From contig CM027377.1 in assembly GCA_015680905.1 (NCBI GenBank), positions 20,422,501-20,486,500 on the forward strand: a DNA stretch of 64,000 nucleotides. Direction: 5' to 3'. A program made the position numbers and the translations under genes. Below the pieces are notes generated by a model, which did not search any database, was not told the DNA's origin, and saw only the letters and a list, made by a program, of their open reading frames with translations. The DNA comes from Coptis chinensis. Taxonomy: Eukaryota > Streptophyta > Magnoliopsida > Ranunculales > Ranunculaceae. This document shows, one piece after another, positions 22,741-34,915 of the stretch (positions within the stretch are counted from its first letter, which is position 1; every line of letters begins with the position of its first letter).

Positions 22741-23471
22741 AAACAAAGTTTTTTTATCTTGGGATTTGAAATTTCAAGTATATCTGTATATATCGTTAGA
22801 AACCCTATTGGCATGTCAGTATGTCACTCCTTGTTGATCTATATGTGATATGTCACTTCGCTGGTTTACAAAATTGGACACACAAATTTTGGGACAGCAA
22901 AACTCAGTTCTACTATACATTGCATGGACCTTGATTCTACCATTTAATTTCGCATATTTTTAAAAAATTTCGATGTTCCAATTTGGTGTGTGTCTTCATC
23001 AATAAAAAAAATTGGTGTGTCCTTCTATTTTCATTTAAGAACGTACTTTGAGGCGTTCTTGCTCTTGAAGGATTTGTTATTGATGCTCTTCTCGTAATCT
23101 CATCATTTTAGGTGGATGCCATCTCGATTATGCATTTAAAATGGCGAATTATTGAAAATGAAATAATAAAAAATGGCAGTTTGTCATTGGGGGTCTAGAA
23201 GTCTAGGAAACCGATTATGTCCAATAGTGAGTTATATGTACCGATGTACGACCACGAACATAATTAGTTTCTTTTAACCATAAAATTCTATCTGCATCTC
23301 ACTCGCGTATCTCTTAAGTCATGACGGACTTAGAATTTGCTAAAAAAAGATAGAAAACAGGTCATGCATGGGAGGAAATGTAGTAGCTGACAGAGGGAAG
23401 CCGAGAAAGCAGAATGATATATATGAAACTGAAACATTCCCACAACTCTAAGGAAGAAGGAATAGAGCATA
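22741..23471. promoter_or_regulatory. Shared upstream region of VIP5 (minus) and NPF (plus)
   Basis: The two genes point away from each other across about 0.7 kb. No TATA box or binding site can be assigned with confidence. This is the likely promoter space for both, by position only. Confidence 0.35.
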
Positions 23472-25961
23472 ATGGAGAAAGCAATGGAGCAAAGTACAGA
23501 AAAAGAAGAAATAAATGATATTGAGAAAGGATGCAAGGTCAAGGGGGGTGTTGGAACAAAACCAAGATCCAAGAAAGGTGGAGGGTGGAAATCCATGCCT
23601 TACATCATTGGTAAGAATCAATTAACAATCTTATTCATATCAATTAATTGTCTGTTTAGGTGTAGCGTGTAAGGAGGCAATGTCAAACTTCTATTTGGTG
23701 TGAGATTATAATGGATATACATACTAGTTTTATTCAATTTTCTTGAACAATTTAACAAGTTTAGGCAAACACATTATATTAAAACTGTTATGTTCAGCGT
23801 CCTTTAGGTGTATGTTTCTATAACTGTCCTGTATCTGTGGATGACATTTTTTTTACAGGGAATGAAACATTTGAGAAGTTGTCATCGATGAGTTTGATCG
23901 CGAACCTGGTGGTGTATTTACGTACGCAATACAATTTGAATACTTTATCTTCGGTCACCATATTCAACCTATGGACTGGGACTTGTAACTTGTCGCCTTT
24001 ACTGGGAGCGTTCCTTTCTGACGCCTACATTGGAAAGTTTCGCACACTGATATTTGGCTCGTTAACCTCTACTCTGGTATGTTTTATTGTTTTTGTTATA
24101 TAATTATGTTTGTTTGAAGGCATGAATTCATTTAAATGAAAATCAGTTCCTCATTCTTACTGATATAGAATGGCTTCATTTACCAGGAGAATGTTTTTTG
24201 CACCACGTAAGAATAGGAATCTTGAATCAGTTTTAAGCTAATGTGTGTCTGGTCCTATTTTAATTTATTTTTTATTTTAACTTCAAGTGCTTCACCTATT
24301 AAATAGTATAGATCATTTACAGTTACGTCACTTACGTGTGTCAAAGGTAGGTTTCATTCAAGAATGGTGCATCTCAAGTTCAGAACATTACGCTTAGTAC
24401 ATGTAAATTTCACTCGGACACAATTTTTAACTCTATACAATTTACAAAACTGTTTTGACAGGGCATGCTAGTCTTGACTCTCACTGCTGCTCTACCTAAT
24501 CTGAAACCACATCCCTGCGGCCATACTGAAATGGTATGCGAACAACCACATAGTTGGCAGCTCGGTGTCCTCTTCGCGGGTCTTGGATTGCTTGTTGTAG
24601 GTGCAGGAGGCATTAGACCATGCAACATAGCTTTTGGCGTTGATCAGTTTGACATAACTACTGAAAAGGGAAAGCACGATATCGCAAGTTTCTATAATTG
24701 GTATTACTTAAGCTTCACAATAGCTCTCTTGGTTGCCCTTACTGTCGTAGTCTATATTCAGAGCAACATCAGTTGGGCTTGGGGTCTCGCTATACCCGCC
24801 GGGTTCATGGCCCTTTCGGTGCTTGTTTTCATACTCGGTAGCCGTCTTTATGTTTATGTTAAGCCGAAAGGAAGTGTCTTCGTAGATATGGCCAAGGTCG
24901 TGGTGGCTTCATTCAGAAAGCGACAACTCACTGGCTTGGAGTATACATTATATGATGCTCCAAAAGAGCCAGAACCAGGAATCCCAAGGATATTTCACAC
25001 AGAAAGGTTCAAATGCCTCGACAAAGCGGCAATTATTACAGATCGAGATTTATTTGACAGCAAAGGGTTACCAGCGAAAGGATGGCGACTATGCAGTATA
25101 GAGCAAGTGGAACAGTTGAAAAGTTTGATAAGTATAATGCCTGTTTGGGTATCAGGTATTAGTTGCTTGATTATCATGGACCAGCAAAATACATTTGGGG
25201 TACAACAAGCCCTGCAAATGGATAGACACCTTGGAGGGAAATTTGAGGTTCCAGCAGGTTCATTAGGACTGACATCGATGATTGCATTAGCTATATATAT
25301 TCCAGTCTATGAAAGTTTTATCCTCCCTTTGTCACGAAAAATGACCAAGACTGGGATACTCTTGCCACATAGGATGAGGGCTGGCATTCTTATGTCAATG
25401 CTTTGTATGTTAGCATCCGGAATTGTTGAGGGAAGACGGCGCTCAACTGCCTTAAAGCAAGGAACCTTTGTTGCACCAATGTCTTTCGCATTGCTCTTGC
25501 CACAATTTGCATTGTCAGGACTGACCGAAGCCTTAATGGGTATCTCCTTGATGGAATTCTTCAACAATCAATTACCACAAAGCATGAGAACAGTGGCTGG
25601 CGCTTTTGTCTATCTTAATCTAGCCGTGGCAAGTTACTTGAACTCCTGCATCGTCAACATTATTTCCAGGACAAGGCTGAATTGGATAGGTAGAGGCCGC
25701 GATTTGAATCAGTACAAGCTTGAGTACTGGTACTTTATGCTCCTGGGATTAGCAGTACTGAATTACATCTACTTCATCACTTTTGCAAGCCACTTCATTG
25801 CTGGTAATGGCTCAGCTGAAAGAAAGGATACCTCTCTAGAGACTACGAACAACATAGAGTCCAAGGACATCGAGATTACTCAATGCGAAAGGATGTCGTC
25901 TGTTGATGCTGTTGATGCAGGATCTAAGAAGGATGGAAATGAAGATTCAGTAAGAAAGTAA
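23472..25961 (+). CDS. NPF2-clade NRT1/PTR family transporter
   Basis: Three exons, 23472-23610, 23859-24076 and 24462-25961, join in phase with GT-AG introns and give 618 residues, the usual family length. The N-terminal 40 residues are charged and cytosolic. GNETFEKL at residues 47-54 carries the ExxEK motif of proton-coupled NPF transporters. Further family landmarks are LLGAFLSDAYIG, VVGAGGIRPCNIAFGVDQFD, SFYNWYY, QALQMDRHLGGKFEVPAGSL and QLPQSMRTVAGAF. The repeated hydrophobic stretches fit the expected 12 membrane helices with a long loop after helix 6. The tail after about residue 575 is hydrophilic. By eye it is closest to Arabidopsis NPF2 members (nitrate and glucosinolate transporters at the plasma membrane). 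Its substrate cannot be read from sequence. No defect is seen. Confidence 0.93.
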
Positions 25962-26009
25962 GTTTGTCTAATTTGGCTATGTTTTGAAAGATAGCCAAAT
26001 TAGACGAAC
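25962..26009 (+). other. 19-bp-stem hairpin immediately after the NPF stop codon
   Basis: GTTTGTCTAATTTGGCTAT (25962-25980), a 10-nt loop, then ATAGCCAAATTAGACGAAC (25991-26009). The arms pair over 19 positions with one G-T. The first arm starts on the base after the TAA stop at 25959-25961, so it opens the 3'UTR. Confidence 0.85.
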
Positions 26010-26936
26010 TTCATGTTCTGACTGAATCATCTTGGCATGTATGGAAAAGATCAGTATTAGAATTTGAGTAGAATGTAATAGTGATTTTTTGCTCCCAGCG
26101 ACTTTTCCTCTAACAGCTCCAAGCGAAATTTGAACCACACAAGTGTACACTAAATTCCTACCGAACGCAATTGCTCTTGACTGAAATTAGATAGAAACTC
26201 TTTCACTTTCACCAACATTGGCGTCAAATTGTGTGTGGGTTTAGTGTCTTCCTCGTTCCAAACTTATAAAACTAGGAGAGCTAAAAAATAAAGAGGCCCG
26301 TGTTGGATGCGAATAAAGAAAACAATGAAGAGATGAGGACAGCAGTAACAGGGAACAACCAAAGCGCGTATTAGGTTGTCCTTAAGGAAAGATTTTGCCC
26401 CTTCTAGTGGTGCAAAAAGGCAGCAGTGGCGTCTTCCTCACAGGATACAATGGTTTAACAGACTGACTTGCACTCGAACAGATTGCTTTCTAGAATGACA
26501 ATATAACTCTTTGGCGGTATAGGAAGAAGAGAAGAAGAAGAGGCTGGGGTTGTGAGTTATGTTTCTTTGGATGAGTTTCACAAGTTCTGTAGAAGTGTTT
26601 CGTTGGAAATTGATGTACCCTTTATGGACGCACAGTCGTGATTATATAGAGGCAAAGTCGGTCACATTAGTTGGTTTCCAAAGCTGATTATATAGAGGCA
26701 AAGTCGAGGCAGTCAGAACACTGAAACTTACTGCTAAAGCAAAAACAAGTTTAGCCAATTGGCAAAGCCACTACCCACTAGCTAGATACACACAGTAAGC
26801 CCAAGCCCAAGCCCCGACCCGACTCGGCTCGGTGCGAGTGTGGCTTTGGGTGAGTCCTCCCTCCTAATGCAAAAGCCATTGTACCCTAAGGACGCCCTTA
26901 TGGTAGAGGAAGTCCTCATATACTTAACTTGCTAGT
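26010..26936. other. Intergenic up to the retroelement block
   Basis: No gene is seen. A short duplication GATTATATAGAGGCAAAGTC occurs near 26640 and 26688. GC-richer text with repeated AGCCCAAGCCC sits near 26800. Confidence 0.4.
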
Positions 26937-28637
26937 TGATAAATGGTGATTTCCGTTTTGGTTTACTTAAGTCCGAAGTCCACAGTCCGAAGTCCAAAGT
27001 CCACAGTCCACAGTCCAAAGTCCAAAGTTCGTTAGTTGTCCGTTTAGTCAAGTTACCTTACTCACGTGGGTTTGGTAGGATAGGTCGAGTAAGGGGTCGT
27101 CCATACCTTAGGGCTCGACAAGGTTTACAATTGGATTTACAACTTTTGGTGAGTATGATTTTTAGGTTATTTAGTTGGTTTAAGTAAATTAACGGTATGC
27201 AAATAACGTAAATTAATAACGGTGATTTTGACGCTAATAACAGAGATAGAGAAATAGGGGAAAGAGTTAACCGTACTCATGCAAGAATCAATTTCAACAG
27301 TTTGAGTGCCATATCACTACAGCTCTAATCCGTCTCGAGTTCATAGACAAACCCGAGACGACGTCGAGTATCAATCCCTAGCGAGATGCACGCATCTCAC
27401 TAGCATAAGAAGTTGAACTAATATTCAATCTCTGGAATATCATTTCAGCTTCTGGTTCGATTCTACATTAGCTGGACAAATTAGAGAGCTGTCTGACACT
27501 ATAGAGTCTCGCGCGAGACATTTTGGGTCTCTCGCGAGATTGTTCTGGAGCATCATCACTCCAAACTTGTACAATTTCAATCATTTTGGGACCAGATATA
27601 TAATCTACACCTAATTCATAAGTAGTGATTCTGGAACATTAAAGTGTCAATCTAGATCCTCACACGAGCATCATAACCCTTCCCCTGAGGGGGGGGGGGG
27701 GTTAGCTCATGGTCATTGGATGAACAATTGAACTTGTTGTATACAATAAATAAGTAAATGCAGAACATGAATTAAACTTGAAAATAAATGACTTTTATTA
27801 AGAAAGAAAACTTACAGTACTGAAGTTGGTATGAAGCTACCGGAAAGGAAAATAACGTACTGGAATGAAACAACAACAAATGAAAGTCTAAAACTATATG
27901 CTAAACTAAAGACTGAAAACTAGAGAGGTCCTGCTGAAGACCCCATTCTCATATATATATAGCCTCCCCCCTTCAAGTGAAATCCTGAACCATTTATAGT
28001 TTTGTTTTTACTCCAAATGATATCTTCCAAACTTTGTAAAAGTTTGTCTACAAAGTTTGTCTTGATATGGTTTAATATGTTTTGTCCTATAACCAATTCA
28101 ATTCAAACATTGAATTGATACATCTTTTCCTTTTGCAAGGTGGCACAAAATTGTGACCATCACTTGCCACCTGCCTATGTTGACTGGTCATGCCTTTTGG
28201 GCCCACAGAGTGGGTCCACGTGGTGTGTCCAGTGGCGGCGCCGATTTTGGCGTTTTTATAACTTTCTGTCTTTGCATAGAGTTCATTTCCCTGGTTGCTC
28301 TAGCAGTTCACTAGTCGAAGTCGGCGTCCAGGTTTGAAAGATGTGAGCTTCGAAAGTTTGCTACTTCTTTACATGTGGACCTGTTCTGCACTGGTTTTGT
28401 CCCTTTAGAATCTTCGGCTCTAGTCAGGCTTTGTTGGGCTTCACTGGGTCTGAGTGGGAAGACTTCAAGTATTCCAGTATTCCCGTACTTCGATGCACGT
28501 TTTATCATCATATTCACGTTAACGGCAAAAACCTGCGAAAATACGAAAATATAATTATTTCATAATTATTAAACACATAATTAACCAAAACACTATGTCT
28601 CTATGAGGTTTAGTATTATAATTTTGGGTGCTTATCA
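26937..28637 (-). repeat. 3' LTR of element A
   Basis: It is 1,701 bp, TGATAA to TTATCA, and matches the LTR of element B (58790-60494) along its length, roughly 85-90% by eye. A TATA-rich core promoter lies near 27949-27963, reading minus. It contains the AGTCCRM minisatellite, a palindrome at 27506-27519 and a G run near 27690. Confidence 0.8.
26970..27032. repeat. 7-bp minisatellite AGTCCRM inside the LTR
   Basis: About nine units of AGTCCGA, AGTCCAC or AGTCCAA in tandem. The same array occurs at 58838-58899 in the LTR of element B with a slightly different unit order. Confidence 0.9.
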
Positions 28638-30365
28638 CACCACCCCCAAACAGCACTTTGCTTGTCCTCAAGCAAAGAAGAGACATTAAAATGATAAGTG
28701 GCCAAAAATGTGTTGTCCTAAGCTAAGTTTCATTTCGCAGAGTGCGGTTGCATTGACCGTATGCAACAAGGTCTTGAACCACTAAGAATTCTCTAGTGGA
28801 CGAGTTATAGCCTCGTGAGAGTTTTATAGAGAAGGTACTCACAAACTTCATTTATACTACAACGACTCAGTAACAAAAGGCCTGTTTCCTTAATTAATCT
28901 CAGATATATATACATCTCACTAGAGGGGGAAACAAGGACTAATTCTTTCGAAATTCAAGTTAATATACATACAATAATAAAAACATCTACATATGAGCAT
29001 GCATGCAGTGATCTTTACAATGAAATGTACGAGCATGGCCGTTTCTGGATCCTTTGGATAGCGTCCTTAAGTAGGTTCTCACAGGTATGTGTCAAAACAT
29101 AATTTCTCTCTCATTTTTCCACTCAAGTTTTGCTAAATCCAGTGTGCAGTGGGTTTACATTTCCATACATACTCAATGACAGTCAGAGGAGCCGAGGTCG
29201 AGAATTCACATCTACTACATATTATCATACCACCCTACTCCTAATTGAGCTAGAAGTCTTTATTAGGTTTTATGAGGCTTAGGTGGTAGTATAGAAGAGA
29301 TTGGAATGGAAAATTCAAAAATGATAAGTATGAGAGAATAAGATTTTCGAGCTATTTATACTAGAGAAATCCTTACTTTCTTTCCTACTTCTAATATGGG
29401 TTTCCATACTTTGTTTTTTTAAGCTTTTGTATTCTCTTTTGATTTGATTTTGGGGGAAATTCTAACTTGATATTTTTTTTGATTTTTGGAAACATATTTC
29501 TATTTTTCTTTTTCTTTTCTTCTGAGGCAAGTAATTGATTCTGATTTGTGACAAGTTTTTTCTCTTCATTTTTCCGCACTTCATCCTATTTCTCATAATC
29601 ATCATCTAGGTAGGCTTATTTAGTTGTGGTTAATAGATGAGTAATGAATTTTTGGTGAAACAGAGAGGTTTAATGAAAGGTTCAATGGGGCGACTAGCAG
29701 TAAAGTTTTTTACAGGTGTGAATTTTTGGCTATATCGATCTAAAGAAGGCCTAAATTCTCTCCTAGGATTCGGGTAGTGATCAAATAAGAAGACGTGTGA
29801 ACTTCTCTATTCGGAAAATCTACTCCTCTGAGTCATTACTCACATAACACACATTTTGAGGCTATTTAGTTAGATTCTCACAGGATATGAAATTTAAGTT
29901 GTCTAACCGTGGGTCCTAGAAACTTACTGCTATGTACATTTAATGATAGCCAGTGCATGAATGTTCATGAAAAAATGTAAAAACTATTGCATATGTATTA
30001 ACTTAAGTTTCTAAGAACAAGTCCTAATTCTAATGCTAGGGTGAGATTTTTAAATATTTTTCATCACAGAAAAAGAAACGAGACTTTGTCACTAAATACA
30101 TTTATTTAGATATAAAATAAAACTATCTACAACTATGCATGCTTAATTTTTGTGAAATGTTCTCACCACCCCCAAATAGTCGGACGCTGTGTTCTCAAAG
30201 TGTCAAGAGGAAAAAAGAATATACCTGAGAGGCTTTGAGCAAAAATATAGCTGACATCTTCCATAAAAAATTATGATAACACACTATATATTATACAACA
30301 TAAAAGTGAGAACACACTGTTAGGTTATTTATTTTTCCCATCAAAATGTAAAACAAATATGTACA
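28638..30365 (-). other. Polypurine and structured 3' non-coding module of element A
   Basis: Next to the LTR stands CACCACCCCCAAAC (plus strand; a polypurine tract in sense), then the inverted repeat CTTTGCTTG-TCCT-CAAGCAAAG at 28656-28677. About 1.7 kb without convincing coding sequence follows. It is strongly conserved in element B (60495-62262) and more weakly in C (32115-33900). A second polypurine-like motif is at 30164-30177. Confidence 0.7.
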
Positions 30366-30573
30366 TCAACTCACATTGCCCCAATTACGAACTGGGGGTA
30401 GGTCCATTCTTGCTTCATCTTTATAGAAATGCCATTCCTTTGCATCACGCCAATCTATCATAGTCTTCCAGACTTCGCTCCACTTCCTTTTTCTAGAAGT
30501 GTCCAGATGAGCTATCATGTTATCATCATTAGGGAAACAACGAACTTTCTTTAGATACCTTGAAGGGCGCCGC
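30366..30573 (-). pseudogene. Element A, 3' end of the third post-integrase ORF
   Basis: It encodes a segment containing RYLKKVRCFPNDDNMIAHLD and TMIDWRDAKEWHF, matched by element B at 62263-62480. The insertion of element C at 30574 lies inside this ORF; its other side is at 42397. Treated as a fossil part. Confidence 0.75.
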
Positions 30574-32114
30574 TGATAAAACATAAAAATATAAAAGTTT
30601 ACCTACGAAATGAACGATGAAACTCAAAACGTAAGTAAACTAAAACTTATTTACGTGCCTATATTTATCAAAGATTTCTACTCTCAATCCTATTGAGATA
30701 TAGTGGAGTAGATGATTCGTTCCACTCCTAGTTCTTCCGCATGGTAATGTTCTCTACGTATAAATAATCTTAACTAAAGTCTAATGAGAGATTTACGAAA
30801 TGATAACTAGACTACGATGCAACTACCCACAAGATGCAACTAGTCGACTATTTAAACAACTATGGGAATACAACGTCGATTCTATGATAAGGAGTTAGAG
30901 GGGGATTGATTCCACCTTAGCTCAACTTAATCCACTAACGATTTAATCGTCAGAATCTGAATTGAACTACTTTGCAGAACAATCTGGTTATTCCTAATCC
31001 CTAATTACACATGGCATTTCTACCAATTCATAACTAGCATGTGAACGATTACACCCATTCTCATGGTGAACTAATCATTTCTAGAGTGGAAAGGAAATTA
31101 CGACGACTCTACGGTAATCGAATCAAGCTTTCATCAAGGCTTCTCAACCCCTCTAATGGAGGTTTAGTCGAGAATCATCACGCTTATCATTCCCAATCAA
31201 ATTGAACAAGACATGATATAAAGATTGAAACTTTGCTTATTTAAACTCAAATGGAAACTACTCATGCAAAAAATCTATTCAATCTAATAAAGACAAATAA
31301 TTAATTTCGTGTATTGAACTAAATAAGTAAATGGAAAATGAAAATAGATTACCAAGAACACTATTTTATTAATCTAATGAATAATAAAACAATGATTCAA
31401 ATACTAAATTAATAATCTACTTTGTTCTAAAGTAATTAATTAAACATGAAACTAGATCTAAAACAAGATATGAAAAACTAATTAATTAACTAATTGAAAA
31501 TCTAAAACTAAGTTCTAAAACTAATTAATGGAGGCTAACTAATCTAGGTCTAACTATCTACCATTAACAAAGAGTCAAGCTCTTGTTTTTATACTTTCAG
31601 ATCCAAAAATCGTGCATGGGCTTGGAGCCATGTTTGGGCCAGAGAATCAGGCTCAAAACCCAATTCTTTCAGTCCAAAAAGGCCTATTCAGCTGCAGTTG
31701 GCTTCAACAGACTTTTGTCCACTTCTGCTCCTTTGATTTGGTCAAGGCTTAGACCATTAGAAAGCTCTTTCCGAGCCGGTCGTTTTGACATAAGGTATGC
31801 CCAATTAGGAAGTTTACTATTTGACTTTTGTGTCTTTGTTTTACGCCCGTCTTGACTTTTCAACAAAATGGAAACTTTTGAGGGCTTTAGAAATGCTTTG
31901 TTTTCTTGAATCTTTGCCTTTAATCACAGAACTCCTTAGCAACCGACCTTTGCTCCTTTATCTCGCTAAAGTGGCATATTTCTGCACATAATGGACTTTG
32001 AAACCTGAAATGCATAAAAACACGTAATCAGTATTAACTCTTAATTATTACTCACATAATTGGTCTAAAAGTATGATCATTACAGGTTAAAACTACAGTT
32101 TTGGGCTCTTATCA
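30574..32114 (-). repeat. 3' LTR of element C
   Basis: It is 1,541 bp, TGATAA to TTATCA in plus orientation. A TATA box (TTTTTATA at 31586-31593, TATAAAAA in sense) precedes the expected transcript start. Confidence 0.9.
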
Positions 32115-33902
32115 AACCACTTTTAAAACAGCATTTTGCTTGTCCTCAAGCAAAGATGAGAAATTAGAATAAGTGACCAAAAATGGAGTTCTATCTACTC
32201 GTTTATTTGAGTGCGATTGCATTGACCATATCGCGACAAGGCCTTAAACCATTAGGAATTCCCTAGTGGACGAGTTATAGCCTCGTGAGAGTTTTCCAGT
32301 GAAAGTACTCACAAACTTCATCTATACTACAACGACTAAGAAATAAAACTATTGTTTCCTTATTCATGCTCTAAATTAATTAACTATACCTCTAACTAGC
32401 AATGCATATAGAGTAATCAAGTCGAAACCTAAGTTAATATATGCATAATAATAAATCATCTACAATAAACATATATACAATGAGTAATACTATGAAATGC
32501 CTAGCAGGTTAGTTTTCAAACTTCGAATAATAGTATAGTGTAACTATGGACCTCCCTTAAGTAGGTTCTCACAATAATAGTCAAGATACAACACTCAATT
32601 GATTTTTCCACTCAAGTTTTATTTACTCGGTGTGCGATTGGGCACACTTTACCTTACAATCTCAATGACAACAAGGAAGCCGGAGTCGATCAAACACATC
32701 CGCCACTTACTATCACACTAACCTATTCCTAATTGAGCTAGATGTCTTTATTAGGTGTTCTTGGGATTAGGAGATGGTTTAAGAAGGAAGGAAATGGATA
32801 TTCAAAAAGGACAAGTCCGAGATAATAGAGTCTTCATATTATGTAACTAGAGAAAACCTTGTTATTTACTTTTTTTGCTTCTACACTTTGTTTCCATCCT
32901 TAGCCATATTTTTTTCTTTTTCTTTGGCTTTTTGACTCATATATTTTTTTTTTTTGGGAGTTTTATTTTATTTTTCTTTTCTTTGGATGGAAACTTCTTT
33001 TTTATTTTTTCAAGCAATTAACTAACTTTTGTTTTAATGGGTTTTTCTCTTCTTCTTTCTTCCTCATTCTATTCTCGGACTTATCTAAATTGGGTAGGTT
33101 GAATTTTTTATTTTGTTTTGTTTTTTTGCAGGGGTAAAGGATTTGTGGTTTATGAAAGGTTAAAGAAAGGCTCGAGGGGCTTAATTATGGAAAATAATTC
33201 ATAGGTTTGAATTTCTGGCTATATTGATCCAAAGAGGGCCTAAATTCTCGCTTAGGATATGGCATAGTGATCAAGCAAGTGGACGTGTGATTTCTCTATC
33301 CGGATTTTACTTCTCCCTTGTGTCATTTCTCAAATGTTTCGCTCATATAAGGCTTTAGGCTATATTCTCACAGGATTTGTAGAATAAGTACTCTATCCTA
33401 GAGTTTAGAAACTTACTGCCAAACAATCATAGATACTCATGTAATATATTTATAAATAGATGCAAATATTATTACCTACATATTAACCTAAGTTTCTAAA
33501 AATTATTCTAATGCAAAAACTACGTGAGACTTCTAGATTATTAAGAGCATAGAGAAGGAAAACAATACCAATATTCCTAAGTGTATTGCATGAACTTATT
33601 TATTTATATTTTTGAATTTTTGAAATTTTAACTAGAAAACAAATGCATATTATACATATTTATATCCTAGCAGATGCCTTAATTACACGTGTTTCTATGC
33701 ACCCCCCAAACAAGAAGCATGCTTTGTCCTCAAAGTATTTTAAATAAAGAGGGTAGAAAAAATACCATTGAAACGCGTGAAATTCAGGAACATTTGCAAA
33801 ACAAAGTTAAAACATACTAATATAAAAACTGACGCAACTCTATAAGAGTTCCACCCATTATGGGGTTAACAAGAATCAAATTGCTTGGGACATAAGCAGA
33901 CA
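32115..33902 (-). other. 3' non-coding module of element C
   Basis: It starts with a degenerate polypurine site next to the LTR and the inverted repeat at 32134-32155 (TTTTGCTTG-TCCT-CAAGCAAAG). Text related to the 3' modules of A and B follows. Another polypurine-like motif is at 33700-33711. No gene is seen. Confidence 0.65.
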
Positions 33903-34915
33903 CTAACTAGAATTAAAACTTACCTTATCTCCCGCTTTATTCATCATCCTCCTCATCCTCTTCTTCATAAGCGGTTCCCCCATAGGGTGCCATTTTTCAT
34001 CATTATGTGATCGCCTCAAAACCAAGCACCATAAGTAGTGCTTTGGAACAAATCTTGAAAGACTGTTCGGTATTATTGTAGGAGATGTCATCTTAAAACG
34101 ATGCTTCGAACAGTGCGCAAATGATCCGGGAACAACCAGCAGAAAACTGGAAATTTTTTGTGTTTGAGGGAGGTAAAGGGTGCATCAGCTCGATGATTTT
34201 CGAAGTTCCAGTGTGTTTGCGAGTCGCGCTCACCTTGGCGAAAAGGCCGCTCGGTGAAAAATTTCAGAAAAATGAGTAGGGGCGTGAAAAGCGCCTCCTC
34301 TAGAAGGCTTGTGCGCTCGAGGTCTTGATGGTTGAAAAAATGAGGCTAAACGTGGGAGCGTGGGGAGTGAAAGGTGAGTGATGGAACTTAGGTGTAGTGT
34401 GGGTTGTGAGTGTAGAATAAATGAAGTTTATATAGGTTTTAAGTTGCTAAAATGGATCGGGAAGTTGCCAAAAAGTTTTTACGGCAGTTTCCGGAAATAC
34501 TAAAATTTCCAAACTCGAAAATAGGAACAACTCATATTCTTGATTCTTAAACAACCCTAGTATCTTTTAGGTTGAATTTAGGATAGAACCTACCTATTTT
34601 ATCGAGATTTCATCCTACCATGATATTTATTCATAGATATGCCTAATCGGCCATATTCTCACCCTAACTCCGAAATAACTTCTAAAAATGAGGGTCATAT
34701 AAAAATCATGTTGGAATAGATAACACCACCCCCAAACAATTTGGGAAGGTGGGATCAATATTAAACAACCACGCATAATGAAAATAACCGCATTATATTA
34801 AATTTTTCATTCAAAGTACATTTCACTACAAAATTCAAATTATGGAATTAAAACTTACATTAAAATAACTAACAATAATAAACCTACAAATAAAAATCAT
34901 CAAGCTATACTATCC

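Noticed and set aside
24410-25567. Minus-strand frames over the transporter
   Set aside because: Shadows of the NPF third exon.
27685-27701. G run in the LTR as a G-quadruplex regulator
   Set aside because: It is a single homopolymer whose length is likely unreliable; a similar run in B is all that supports it.
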